This document shows positions 19,710-27,719 of a stretch of 64,000 nt of DNA, piece after piece. The notes under the pieces were generated by a model. That model was not told where the DNA came from, did no database searches, and saw only the letters and a program-made list of their open reading frames with translations. The DNA comes from Marinomonas profundi (GTDB taxonomy: Bacteria > Pseudomonadota > Gammaproteobacteria > Pseudomonadales > Marinomonadaceae): positions 620,001 to 684,000 of the forward strand of contig NZ_CP073013.1 in the NCBI RefSeq assembly GCF_020694005.1, in the 5' to 3' direction. Within the stretch, counting starts at the first letter, position 1. Every line of letters starts with the position of its first letter. The position numbers and the translations under genes are program-made.

Positions 19710-20126
19710 ATGAAGGTATTAACGTCAGACTGGAACAGCAGCAAGGATCAACTCACCTTTGTGCGCAAACAAGTCTTTATCATTGAACAAGGCATCGACC
19801 CAATAGACGAATGGGACGAACTGGATGAAGACGCCGTACATTTTGTTTCTTTTGGCACCACGGCGGTTCCCACGGGAACCTGTCGGTTAACAGAAAATGG
19901 GCAGATCGCCCGGCTGGCCGTTTTACCCGCTTATCGTCACCAAGGTTATGGCGACATGCTGTTAACCCGCGCGGTAAAAGTCGCCAGAGAAATGGGCATT
20001 CGCAAGGTGTTTTTGCACGCCCAAATAGACCTCCAAACCTTCTATGAAAAACAAAATTTCCACAGCGATGGCAAAGTGTTTTTAGAAGCGGGGAAAATGC
20101 ACATTCGCATGGAGCGGGATATTTAG
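19710..20126 (+). CDS. GNAT family N-acetyltransferase (ElaA/YjcF-like)
   Basis: A 138-residue GCN5-related acetyltransferase. The acetyl-CoA binding segment reads IARLAVLPAYRHQGYGDMLL, with the Q/R-x-x-G-x-G/A pattern as RHQGYG, and an N-terminal VRKQVFIIEQGIDPIDEWDELD is typical of the ElaA/YjcF group. The substrate cannot be told. It lies 30 bases downstream of roxA on the same strand, so cotranscription is likely; a link to ribosome modification would be speculation. Confidence 0.85.
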   Translation: MKVLTSDWNSSKDQLTFVRKQVFIIEQGIDPIDEWDELDEDAVHFVSFGTTAVPTGTCRLTENGQIARLAVLPAYRHQGYGDMLLTRAVKVAREMGIRKVFLHAQIDLQTFYEKQNFHSDGKVFLEAGKMHIRMERDI

Positions 20127-20153
20127 ATTTGATTCGGCTTTTATATTGATGGT

Positions 20154-20320
20154 TTTGTAGGTCGTGATTTATCGCGACGAGGGAATTCGTTGTTAACGAT
20201 GGTGTTTGTGCATCATGATGGTTTTTGTCGGCATTTATCGCGACGAGGGATTTGATGTTAACGATGGTGTTTTTCGGAGCAAGTGCACGACCTACGGCTA
20301 AGTCTTGTAGGTCGCGACTT
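20154..20320. repeat. Cluster of TGTAGGTCG-family hairpin repeats
   Basis: Three degenerate units lie between the GNAT gene and the FKBP gene: TGTAGGTCGTGATTTATCGC near 20155, a partner lacking the TGTAGG end near 20226, and an inverted pair near 20285-20320 (CGACCTACGGC... and TGTAGGTCGCGACTTTAG). A TGTTAACGATGGTGTTT segment is duplicated (near 20189 and 20250). There is no coding sequence. Confidence 0.6.
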
Positions 20321-20333
20321 TAGCAACGGCTAA

Positions 20334-20954
20334 TTAAACAACGGCAATAAGCTCAACATCAAACTGTAAAACAGAGAAAGGTTGAATCATTGCGCCAGCG
20401 CCTTGAGCACCGTAAGCCAATTCAGCCGGAATCGTCAGACGGTGTTTCGCGCCTTCTTTCATCAACTGCAGACCTTCTGTCCAACCCGCAATAACGCCAG
20501 TTAGAGGAAATTCAATCGGCTCGCCACGAGCAATTGAGCTGTCGAAAACCTGTCCGTCAATCAAACGACCTTCGTAATGCACGCGAACCGTTGATTCACG
20601 GCTTGGTGTTGCGCCTGTGCCTTCTTCCAGCACTTCAAACTGCAAACCACTTTCTGTGGTTTGAACACCATCTTTTGCTTTGTTGGTCGCTAGGAAGTCT
20701 TCGCCAGCTTTCACTGTTTCTTCCGATGCGGCACGACCTTTTTCTTCCATTTTTTGCTGTAGTTCAGCAAAAGCCGCTTCTAATTCTGCGCCTGGAACTC
20801 GCATTTCTACGCCGTTTAAGGCATCTTCAATCGCCGCAAAAAGATGCGTTAGAGACAATTCACCAAGATCGCTACCACCTAGTTGATCACCAATTTGACG
20901 ACCAATGCCGTAGGCGATTTTTGCTTCGTTAGAGTCGAACGACAGTTCTGACAT
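20334..20954 (-). CDS. fklB: FKBP-type peptidyl-prolyl isomerase, FklB/FkpA type
   Basis: A 206-residue two-domain isomerase, the same length as E. coli FklB (FKBP22). Residues 1-95 form the helical dimerisation domain (MSELSFDSNEAKIAYGIGRQIGDQL), and the FKBP domain follows with VRVHYEGRLIDGQVFDSSIARGEPIEFPL, VIAGWTEGLQLMKEGAKHRLTIP and a final LQFDVELIAV. No signal peptide is present, so it is cytoplasmic like FklB rather than periplasmic like FkpA. Transcribed convergently with the upstream GNAT gene. Confidence 0.9.
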   Translation of the reverse strand: MSELSFDSNEAKIAYGIGRQIGDQLGGSDLGELSLTHLFAAIEDALNGVEMRVPGAELEAAFAELQQKMEEKGRAASEETVKAGEDFLATNKAKDGVQTTESGLQFEVLEEGTGATPSRESTVRVHYEGRLIDGQVFDSSIARGEPIEFPLTGVIAGWTEGLQLMKEGAKHRLTIPAELAYGAQGAGAMIQPFSVLQFDVELIAVV

Positions 20955-21103
20955 GTTTATACTCTCTTATTCGTTTACTAAAAATTGAACGCGTATCATA
21001 ACATAGGCAAAAACCATGGGCTTGTTTTTCAAACCTTCCAATCCCTCAAAAGCTAAAAAAACCTCCCTAGCAAAAATATATTTATTCACCCCATAGATTT
21101 ATT

Positions 21104-21124
21104 AAATGATATTCATTATCATTT
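21104..21124. promoter_or_regulatory. Candidate Fur box
   Basis: AAATGATATTCATTATCATTT is an AT-rich near-palindrome. Its reverse strand reads GATAATGAATATCATTT, close to the 19-bp Fur consensus built of GATAAT repeats. It is 33 bases before the start of the 73-residue membrane protein gene and about 150 bases from fklB. Confidence 0.6.
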
Positions 21125-21157
21125 ATATCTCGTTATTTATTTGCCTAGGAGTAAGTC

Positions 21158-21379
21158 ATGAAAACCAAAAGCTTTGTTCCGTCTTCCAAGCAACACCCAA
21201 ACGATAACAAAACCACTGATTACTGGGGCATGCTGTTTGTGGGCTTTATTTTTCTGTCATCTATGAGTTGTTTTTTGTTTGCCAACCACAGCGGCAAACA
21301 AACCACTAACAGCTTATCAGACTCAAGGCAGGCAATAAGCGTGATAATCACTGATCCAGATCAGCGCCAAGAAAGTTAA
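21158..21379 (+). CDS. Small single-span membrane protein, unknown function
   Basis: A 73-residue protein that I do not recognise. A polar N-terminal arm (about 20 residues, KTKSFVPSSKQHPND) precedes one hydrophobic segment YWGMLFVGFIFLSSMSCFLFA (about 22-42), and a polar tail follows. AGGAG lies 6 bases before the ATG, so translation is credible despite the small size. A candidate Fur box sits just upstream and a universal stress protein gene follows 39 bases downstream on the same strand, so the two may be an iron-responsive operon. It does not resemble HemP or other known small iron-regulated proteins. Confidence 0.6.
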   Translation: MKTKSFVPSSKQHPNDNKTTDYWGMLFVGFIFLSSMSCFLFANHSGKQTTNSLSDSRQAISVIITDPDQRQES

Positions 21380-21418
21380 AAAGACTAAGCTATAGGGACA
21401 TTAAAAGAGGATCTTGCC

Positions 21419-21901
21419 ATGTTACCTAAAATCAACACCATCGTTTATGCTTGCGATCTAGACAGCCAAACACAAGCCGCTATGGAACTTGTTTTGAGTT
21501 TAGCCAATTCTCATGATGCAAAAGTGATACTCATGCATGTCATGGAGCCACTAAATATTCAAGCGTCCAATATGATTAATAATTACCTGTCTGAAGAAGT
21601 AAGAAGTACAATGCACAAAGACGCGGTCGATGATATCACCGCTCGTATGGACAAAATGCGATCAGAGTTCATGACCAAGAACGCAGAAGAACTGTCCGCC
21701 CTAACAACGCCACCTAAGACACTGATTGTAAACGGCGTTCCTGCAGAATGCATTCAGCGCATCGCGAAAGAAAACAGTGCCGATTTAATTGTCATGAATA
21801 GCCGAACACACAGTCGATTGGGCCAAATGATCTTAGGCTCCACCGCCAATAAAGTGATTCACAGCAGCGCGATTCCCGTCCTAGTTGTACCGATAAAATA
21901 G
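21419..21901 (+). CDS. Universal stress protein (UspA family)
   Basis: A 160-residue single Usp domain of the nucleotide-binding alpha/beta class. It opens with NTIVYACDLDSQTQAAMELVLSLANSHDAKVILMHVME and ends with the ATP-binding signature VMNSRTHSRLGQMILGSTANKVIHSSAIPVLVVP, fitting G-2x-G-9x-G-(S/T). Such proteins aid survival of starvation and oxidative stress; the specific role is not deducible. AGAGGA precedes the ATG. It lies just after the small Fur-box-associated gene and before topB. Confidence 0.9.
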   Translation: MLPKINTIVYACDLDSQTQAAMELVLSLANSHDAKVILMHVMEPLNIQASNMINNYLSEEVRSTMHKDAVDDITARMDKMRSEFMTKNAEELSALTTPPKTLIVNGVPAECIQRIAKENSADLIVMNSRTHSRLGQMILGSTANKVIHSSAIPVLVVPIK

Positions 21902-21960
21902 CCCTTGTGCCTATTAAATAGCCCTTCACTCTAGCCAGTTTCATCGCGCTTCGATACACT

Positions 21961-21980
21961 TACTGTATATACAACCAGTA
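21961..21980 (+). promoter_or_regulatory. Candidate LexA (SOS) box at the topB start
   Basis: The 20 bases match the gammaproteobacterial LexA consensus at about 17 positions, with CTG and CAG halves 10 bases apart (CTGTATATACAACCAG). A larger perfect inverted repeat encloses it: ATACACTTACTG (21954-21965) and CAGTAAGTGTAT (21976-21987), ending 2 bases before the topB ATG. LexA bound here, or an mRNA hairpin formed by these arms, would cover the topB ribosome-binding region. Confidence 0.6.
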
Positions 21981-21989
21981 AGTGTATTT

Positions 21990-23987
21990 ATGATTCTCTA
22001 TATTGCCGAAAAACCTAGCCTTGCCCGCGCCATTGCGGCTGCCCTTCCTTCTCCCCAAAAAAAAGAAGAAGGCTGTATTTGGTTACCCAATGGCGACTGT
22101 ATTAGCTGGTGCATCGGCCATTTACTCGAACAAGCCGAACCTCATCAATATAACCCAGCGTATAAAAGTTGGAGTTTAGATCACTTGCCCATCATTCCAA
22201 TCGATTGGCAATGGCAAGAAAAAGCCAATACCAAAAAGCAGCTGGGCATCTTAAAAAAGCTCATTAAGAAAGCCACGCTATTGGTTCATGCGGGAGATCC
22301 TGACCGCGAAGGTCAATTACTGGTTGATGAAGTACTGCACTACACCAAGGTTCCCGCCCAAAAACTCAAAAATACGCAACGCCTTCTAGTCAATGACTTA
22401 ACCCCTTCTGCGATCAAAAAAGCCCTGAGCAATTTGCGCTCCAATAATGAATTCGCCGCCCTGTCTCGCTCGGCATTGGGTCGGGCTCGTGCCGATTGGT
22501 TATTTGGTTTAAACCTCACTCGAGCTTATACCATTAGAGGCCGTCAGGCAGGCTACCAAGGGGTGTTGTCCATAGGTCGAGTGCAAACCCCAGTGTTGGG
22601 CTTAGTCGCTGCTCGAGACAAAGAACGAGACGCCTTTGTGCCCAAAGACTTCTATCAGGTATGGGCTAGCGTTCAAACGCCACAAGGTGTGATGTTTCAA
22701 GCGAAATGGCGGCCAAGTGAGGCCTGCCAACCCTATATGGATGAAGAGAATCGCGTGCTGAGTTTGCCTCTTGCGCAAAATGTTGCCCAACGTATTAGCA
22801 ATCAACCCGCTATTGTGGTTGAAGCAAACTACAAACAAAAAAAGCAAACGCCGCCACTGCCCTATAGCTTGTCAGTCCTGCAAATTGATGCTGCCAAGGC
22901 GTTTTCTCTTTCGGCGCAACAAGTATTAGACACTTGCCAAGCACTGTATGAACGCCATCAAATAATCACTTACCCAAGGTCAGACTGCCGCTATTTGCCC
23001 ACGCTGCAACACAAGGACGCGCCAGCCATTATCGCCGCGCTCGCTCGATCAGGAGGCGACCTTCAACAAGGCGCCCAAAACGCCGACGCATCACGAAAAA
23101 GCAAAGCCTGGAATGACAAACAAGTCACCGCTCACCATGCCATTATCCCAACCACTCAAGCCCATAAAGCGGCAACACTATCCAAAACCGAAGCCTTGGT
23201 GTTTGGCTTAATTGCTCGCCAATATCTTATGCAATTTTATCCTGAATACGATTATCTCGCGTCCTACATTAAACTCGACATTGCTGGCGGACAATTTGAA
23301 GCCAAGGGAAGCACGCCCATCGCATTGGGTTGGAAAGCGCTTTTACCGACGAAAAACCAAACCAAAGACCCAGAAGATGAAAACCAAAACGCCCTGCCAA
23401 AGTTAAGCAAAAATGACGAACTTTGGTGTCGCCACGGCCAAGTACAAGAAAAAGTCACCACGGCGCCAGCAGCCTTTACCGATGCAACGTTATTAGCCGC
23501 GATGACAGGCATCAGCCGATTTGTGAGCAATAAAGATATTCGCGCCATCTTGAAAGAGACCGACGGCTTGGGCACAGAGGCCACTCGGGCCAGCATTATC
23601 GAACTGCTTTTTAAACGCGGCTTTCTGATACGCCAAGGCAAACAGATTCACGCCAGCCAAACAGGTCGTGCTTTTATAGACTGCCTACCAGAACAGCTAG
23701 TCACTCCCGACATGACGGCCCAGTGGGAATCCGCCCTGAATGGCATCAGCTTAGGGGAAGCCAGCTATCAAGCTTTTATGGAGAGCTTAGAAAGCAATTT
23801 ACAGCAATTACTCAGTGCTTCTCGGGACATGCCAACATCGGCATTACAAAACCTCCCCGCCTCCACAAAAAACCCGTTTGCTAAGCGAAAAAGCTCAACC
23901 AAGAAAAGGACAACGAGCACAAGAAAGACAACGAGCACGAAAAGCCCAGCCACAACAACAAAAAGACGCCCGAAAGCGTCTTCTTAA
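21990..23987 (+). CDS. topB: DNA topoisomerase III
   Basis: A type IA topoisomerase that decatenates and, with RecQ, resolves recombination intermediates. The 665 residues include the Toprim domain (ILYIAEKPSLARAIAAALP, HAGDPDREGQLLVDEVL), the GRARADWLFGLNLTRAYT segment, and the active-site motif ITYPRSDCRYLP with the catalytic Tyr near residue 328, the same place as in E. coli. Later motifs include LIPTT-type HHAIIPT and ETDGLGTEATRASIIE. A basic Ser/Thr/Lys/Arg tail (last about 45 residues, TSTRKTTSTK...) replaces zinc fingers. The ribosome site is weak and lies in an inverted repeat with a LexA-like core. Confidence 0.96.
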   Translation: MILYIAEKPSLARAIAAALPSPQKKEEGCIWLPNGDCISWCIGHLLEQAEPHQYNPAYKSWSLDHLPIIPIDWQWQEKANTKKQLGILKKLIKKATLLVHAGDPDREGQLLVDEVLHYTKVPAQKLKNTQRLLVNDLTPSAIKKALSNLRSNNEFAALSRSALGRARADWLFGLNLTRAYTIRGRQAGYQGVLSIGRVQTPVLGLVAARDKERDAFVPKDFYQVWASVQTPQGVMFQAKWRPSEACQPYMDEENRVLSLPLAQNVAQRISNQPAIVVEANYKQKKQTPPLPYSLSVLQIDAAKAFSLSAQQVLDTCQALYERHQIITYPRSDCRYLPTLQHKDAPAIIAALARSGGDLQQGAQNADASRKSKAWNDKQVTAHHAIIPTTQAHKAATLSKTEALVFGLIARQYLMQFYPEYDYLASYIKLDIAGGQFEAKGSTPIALGWKALLPTKNQTKDPEDENQNALPKLSKNDELWCRHGQVQEKVTTAPAAFTDATLLAAMTGISRFVSNKDIRAILKETDGLGTEATRASIIELLFKRGFLIRQGKQIHASQTGRAFIDCLPEQLVTPDMTAQWESALNGISLGEASYQAFMESLESNLQQLLSASRDMPTSALQNLPASTKNPFAKRKSSTKKRTTSTRKTTSTKSPATTTKRRPKASS

Positions 23988-23990
23988 AAG
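23964..23990 (+). terminator. Possible terminator overlapping the topB 3' end
   Basis: AAGACGC (23964-23970) and GCGTCTT (23977-23983) form a 7-bp stem with a 6-base loop, followed by CTTAAAA. The hairpin lies within the last topB codons. The T-tract is poor. Confidence 0.45.
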
Positions 23991-24024
23991 CTTTATTTTC
24001 AACACCATGGCTCTTTATGACCTA

Positions 24025-24642
24025 TTAGCCAAGCGCTAACCAAACACCCACGCCAATCATCAAGGAGCCAGCAATGCGATTCATAATACGCACATTGCCA
24101 CTTTGCATCAGGATGGCTTTCAAGGTTCTGCCGCCCGCGGCGTAAATTAACAAACAAATTAATTCTAACGTCAAAATGATCGCAATCAGTACCGTAAGCT
24201 GGCTGGCCAAAGGCTGGCTAGTGTCCAAAAAAGGCGGTAATAAAGCCACAAAAAACGCCCAGCCTTTCGGGTTAGCAATCGCGGTCACGAAGCCTTGTGA
24301 AATAAGTTCAAAACGTGAAGCCGGTTTTCCCGTCTCATCCATTTTGATCGCCATTTTGCCTTTAGATAACCACATTTGTAGGCCAATAAAAGCCAAATAA
24401 GCGCCGCCGATATACTTTAAAAGCATAAACACACTGGGATAATTTAATAATAAAGCCGCCACGCCAATGGCCGATAAAATCGCCACCATCGCCACGCCAA
24501 CAAGCTCACCCAGCATCATCCAAAGCGCACGTTTAACGCCAATGGTCATGCCCAACGTCATGGCTAACGTCATACACATACCGGGTGTGATGGAAACAAA
24601 AAAGAAGGTCGGCACAAAAGCCGAAAGAAGCGCTAAATTCAC
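24025..24642 (-). CDS. LysE/RhtB family amino-acid exporter
   Basis: A 205-residue inner-membrane protein with about six hydrophobic spans. The family signature near the N terminus is FFFVSITPGMCMTLAMTLGMTIGVKRALWMMLGELVG (here FVSITPGM replaces the frequent PGP), and the central GFVTAIANPKGWAFFVALLPPFLD is characteristic. Members export amino acids such as lysine, threonine or homoserine lactones. The substrate is not deducible. It is convergent with topB, 38 bases away. Confidence 0.88.
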   Translation of the reverse strand: MNLALLSAFVPTFFFVSITPGMCMTLAMTLGMTIGVKRALWMMLGELVGVAMVAILSAIGVAALLLNYPSVFMLLKYIGGAYLAFIGLQMWLSKGKMAIKMDETGKPASRFELISQGFVTAIANPKGWAFFVALLPPFLDTSQPLASQLTVLIAIILTLELICLLIYAAGGRTLKAILMQSGNVRIMNRIAGSLMIGVGVWLALG

Positions 24643-24816
24643 AAAAAGTCCTTATCAGAAATAGAGTACCAAGGTGGGAAAAATCGCATTATTTTAGGCA
24701 ACTAGCAAGAGGCGATAGCAAAGAACGTAGCGGACGATAACACGAAAGACAAAAATGAATAACCGCGCGATAAAATGACTCGATAGGACGCCACTTTGTG
24801 CGTTATAACACACACA

Positions 24817-25599
24817 TTAAAAGTGCTTTTTCGCCTTAAAAGTCGAGTCCTCAATAAACTTACTCCATTCGTCATCCAACTCGTTTTCGGCTTGATCGGT
24901 CATGCTTTTGGTCACTTCTTCCTCGGATTGCTGCAAAGCTAAATCCTCCTCAATTTCTTTTAGTACATCCTTATACCTCTGTATTGTCGGTTGAGCTTCT
25001 GCAGCGTCTTTAATCGGCGTTAACTGTGACAGCGCTTCTTTGTACATATCAATCGCCACCCTCATTTGCCCACTCAAAAACGCTTTACGTGCAAGATACG
25101 CGTGATAGTCAGCATTCACTTTATAATGATAAAAATTAAAAAGTTTGCTGTAACGATTCGCGACATCAGGGGCGATGGTTTTTTCTTTATGAGAAGCAAC
25201 CAAAAAGGATTTAAACGACTCCAGTAGCCGTTTCACTTCAATGATTAACAGCTCATCATTAATAGGTTTGGCACGTCTTTTTTGTTTACTGGTTTGAAAC
25301 TCAGTCATTTCTTCCGCTAAATGCCCACGACGGCGTGTCAGCGTGGGGTCCGGTTGCAATTGCAATAACTGGTCATAAATTGTAATCATTCGAGAAAAGA
25401 GCCACAAACGCAGGTCTTTTGGCTGATATTGAGGAGGCATATCATCAAGATAACGCCGCACTTGACGCAGTTGATTATTCAGCGCGGCCACTTTACGCAG
25501 TCTTTCTAATCGCGCTTGCTCTTTCAACTGCAACGCAATAGCAAAGGCAATAAACCCACCAATAACGAGTAAAAGTACAGTAATGGTAACAGCGGTCAT
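24817..25599 (-). CDS. Membrane-anchored helical protein of unknown function
   Basis: A 260-residue protein that I do not recognise. Residues 4-24 (VTITVLLLVIGGFIAFAIALQ) form one N-terminal membrane segment. The rest is charged and predicted helical, with RLERLRKVAALNNQLRQVRRYLDDMPPQY resembling a coiled coil, and a region near 175-205 (YHAYLARKAFLSGQMRVAIDMYKEALSQL) that reads like a single TPR hairpin. The C terminus is acidic. No good ribosome site precedes the ATG. It lies upstream of LysE and downstream of pit with terminators on the pit side, so it is probably a single transcription unit. Cytoplasmic orientation of the soluble part is inference. Confidence 0.65.
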   Translation of the reverse strand: MTAVTITVLLLVIGGFIAFAIALQLKEQARLERLRKVAALNNQLRQVRRYLDDMPPQYQPKDLRLWLFSRMITIYDQLLQLQPDPTLTRRRGHLAEEMTEFQTSKQKRRAKPINDELLIIEVKRLLESFKSFLVASHKEKTIAPDVANRYSKLFNFYHYKVNADYHAYLARKAFLSGQMRVAIDMYKEALSQLTPIKDAAEAQPTIQRYKDVLKEIEEDLALQQSEEEVTKSMTDQAENELDDEWSKFIEDSTFKAKKHF

Positions 25600-25776
25600 A
25601 TTGTATGTCGTTTACCCTAATCAGGTTTATACCAAATCGCCTGCCGTTCTCTTTACAAAGATAGACAGAAACATCTAATGTATTTTTTTTATTTGAGACG
25701 TTTACCAAGCTGTATGAACACTAATATTTTATCAAAAGCCTCTATTCTTATATAACATAGATCCCACCATTAAAAC

Positions 25777-25806
25777 AAAAAAAGACCAGATAATCTGATC
25801 TTTTTT
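25777..25806 (-). terminator. Terminator after the phosphate permease gene
   Basis: An A-rich arm ending in GACCAGAT faces ATCTGATC followed by T6. The stem is almost perfect with A/T tracts on both sides, so it should act in both directions. Confidence 0.8.
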
Positions 25807-25824
25807 GGTTTGCCACTTATACGG

Positions 25825-27399
25825 TTAACGCGAGACTGAAAAACCAAGCAACATGTAAAAAATCATTGCCGAAAGTAACGCTGAAGCAGGCACAGTAATA
25901 ACCCATGCTGCCGCAATACGTAATAACGCAGAGCGTTTGACCAATTCTTTTTTCGTGGCTCTTTTCAGGCTCTTACGCTCCTGAGACGAAATAGGTGAGG
26001 ATGTTTGAGCGGCTTTCAGCTCTTTCAAAATAACACGTTTCTCTTCCACATCCGCCAATTTGAAGCGTTTTACAAATTCTTGCGTCTGTTGTCCATCATG
26101 GCCTGCAGACGTTGAATGAGCAACAATAGAAGCTAATTTTTTCTCGTAGGATTGTTTTAAATACTCACGTAAAAACCCTACCCCAAAAATCCCCCCTACT
26201 GCAATATGAGTAGAACTGACTGGCAATCCCAACTGAGAAGCAATAATAACAGTAATCGCTGCGGCCATCGCGACACAAAAGGCTCTGGTTTTATCCAGTT
26301 CTGTAATCTCGGAACCAACAGTTTTAATCAACTTAGGGCCGAACAAAGCTAGCCCAACCGCAATACCAACCCCACCGATAATCATTACCCATAGCGGTAT
26401 AGTGGCTTTTCCGGAAACGGTTCCTGTCATCAAGGCATCATTAATCGCGGCAAGAGGCCCAATCGCATTGGCCACGTCATTGGCACCATGAGCAAAACTC
26501 AATAACGCCGCTGACACAATCAATGGAATGGTAAACAAATCATTCACTGCGTCTTTACTGTTTGCTAGCGCCGTCGCCGCTTTGTCGACAATTGGACGAA
26601 CAACAAAATACACCGTCAAAGCAATCGCAAAACCTATCATGGCAGCGGTGGTAAAATCCAGCTTCCACAGTTTGCTCAAGCCTTTCAGGATCAAATAGGT
26701 GGAAAAAGCCCACATCATAAACCCTACCAAAAGCGGCACAACTTTTCGAGCGGCATCAATCATATCGCTTTTATAGGTAATGGCGCGCTTGATGTACATC
26801 AAGAACAGCGCTGCGATTACGCCGCCCATCACGGGGGAAATAACCCAACTGGCAACAATAGCAATCATCTGGTCCCAATTAGCAATATTCCAACCACCCG
26901 CTGCGATACCGCCACCCAGCACACCACCGACAATCGAATGCGTAGTAGAAACAGGCGCACCAAGATAAGTCGCTAAATTCAACCAAATGGCCCCAGCGAG
27001 CAAGGCCGCCATCATCACCCAAATAAAGGTTTCCGCGTCAGCAATAGCATTAGGGTTAATAATGCCATTTTTAATGGTACCGACGACATTACCGCCGGCA
27101 ATAAGAGCGCCTGCGGCTTCGAATATAGCCGCAATCACAATTGCGCCTGTCATCGACAATGCTTTTGAACCTACGGCAGGACCGACGTTATTGGCAACAT
27201 CATTGGCACCAATATTGACCGCCATGTACGCGCCAATGGCGGCGGCAATAGCCAAAGTAGATAAGTTAGAAATCCCCATACCATTAGTCGATGCGTAAAA
27301 GCCAGACGCTAAAACAAAGGCCAATGCAATTAACACTCGAATATATTCGTGACCACTTAATAAACTAGATTCGTCTTTCTGATTACTTGTAAGATCCAT
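25825..27399 (-). CDS. pit: PiT-family inorganic phosphate (or sulphate) permease
   Basis: A 524-residue inner-membrane symporter of the PiT family. Both PD001131-type signature repeats are visible: NIGANDVANNVGPAVGSKALS near residue 62 and FAHGANDVANAIGPLAA near 305, plus paired LGAPVSTTHS and LGLPVSSTHIAVGG. About eleven membrane segments are split by a hydrophilic loop (about 405-470). Members usually import metal-phosphate with low affinity; some transport sulphate, so phosphate is the likely but not proven substrate. A PHO-box-like direct repeat lies 120 bases upstream in inverted orientation. AGAG precedes the ATG and a terminator follows. Confidence 0.9.
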   Translation of the reverse strand: MDLTSNQKDESSLLSGHEYIRVLIALAFVLASGFYASTNGMGISNLSTLAIAAAIGAYMAVNIGANDVANNVGPAVGSKALSMTGAIVIAAIFEAAGALIAGGNVVGTIKNGIINPNAIADAETFIWVMMAALLAGAIWLNLATYLGAPVSTTHSIVGGVLGGGIAAGGWNIANWDQMIAIVASWVISPVMGGVIAALFLMYIKRAITYKSDMIDAARKVVPLLVGFMMWAFSTYLILKGLSKLWKLDFTTAAMIGFAIALTVYFVVRPIVDKAATALANSKDAVNDLFTIPLIVSAALLSFAHGANDVANAIGPLAAINDALMTGTVSGKATIPLWVMIIGGVGIAVGLALFGPKLIKTVGSEITELDKTRAFCVAMAAAITVIIASQLGLPVSSTHIAVGGIFGVGFLREYLKQSYEKKLASIVAHSTSAGHDGQQTQEFVKRFKLADVEEKRVILKELKAAQTSSPISSQERKSLKRATKKELVKRSALLRIAAAWVITVPASALLSAMIFYMLLGFSVSR

Positions 27400-27719
27400 A
27401 AGGGCTCTTTGATTGTGTGATTAATCTATTCCAAGCTGTTGATTGATAAAAGAAAGGCTTATTCAATCAACGACATGTTTTTCCCAACATATCAGGTAGG
27501 CTTGGCTCTCAATTCATCCTGTCATATTTTTGTCATTACTAAATTTCGCGCCATTTTACACTGGCTATCTAAAGATAAAAACCCCTATTCAGAGCAATCA
27601 AAATAGCACAGCAGAGTGCCTTCAGCGGCAACGGTGACAAAAATACTACATTAGTATGACACTTTTGTTACCAGTCATATTGAGAGCAAAAAAAGCACAC
27701 TAGGTTCAACATTCAAGGC
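27400..27719. promoter_or_regulatory. Region upstream of pit, no gene
   Basis: This 320-base gap lies between the sdaA stop and the pit start, both on the minus strand. It contains the PHO-like repeat at 27519-27536. Further TGACA-type words occur at about 27635 and 27655. No open frame with a ribosome site is seen. Confidence 0.5.
27519..27536 (+). promoter_or_regulatory. PHO-box-like direct repeat, inverted relative to pit
   Basis: CTGTCAT and TTGTCAT are separated by 4 bases, the 7-4-7 layout of a PhoB site (consensus CTGTCAT-N4-CTGTCAT). It reads on the plus strand although pit is on the minus strand, so it does not have the normal activator orientation for pit. Confidence 0.5.
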
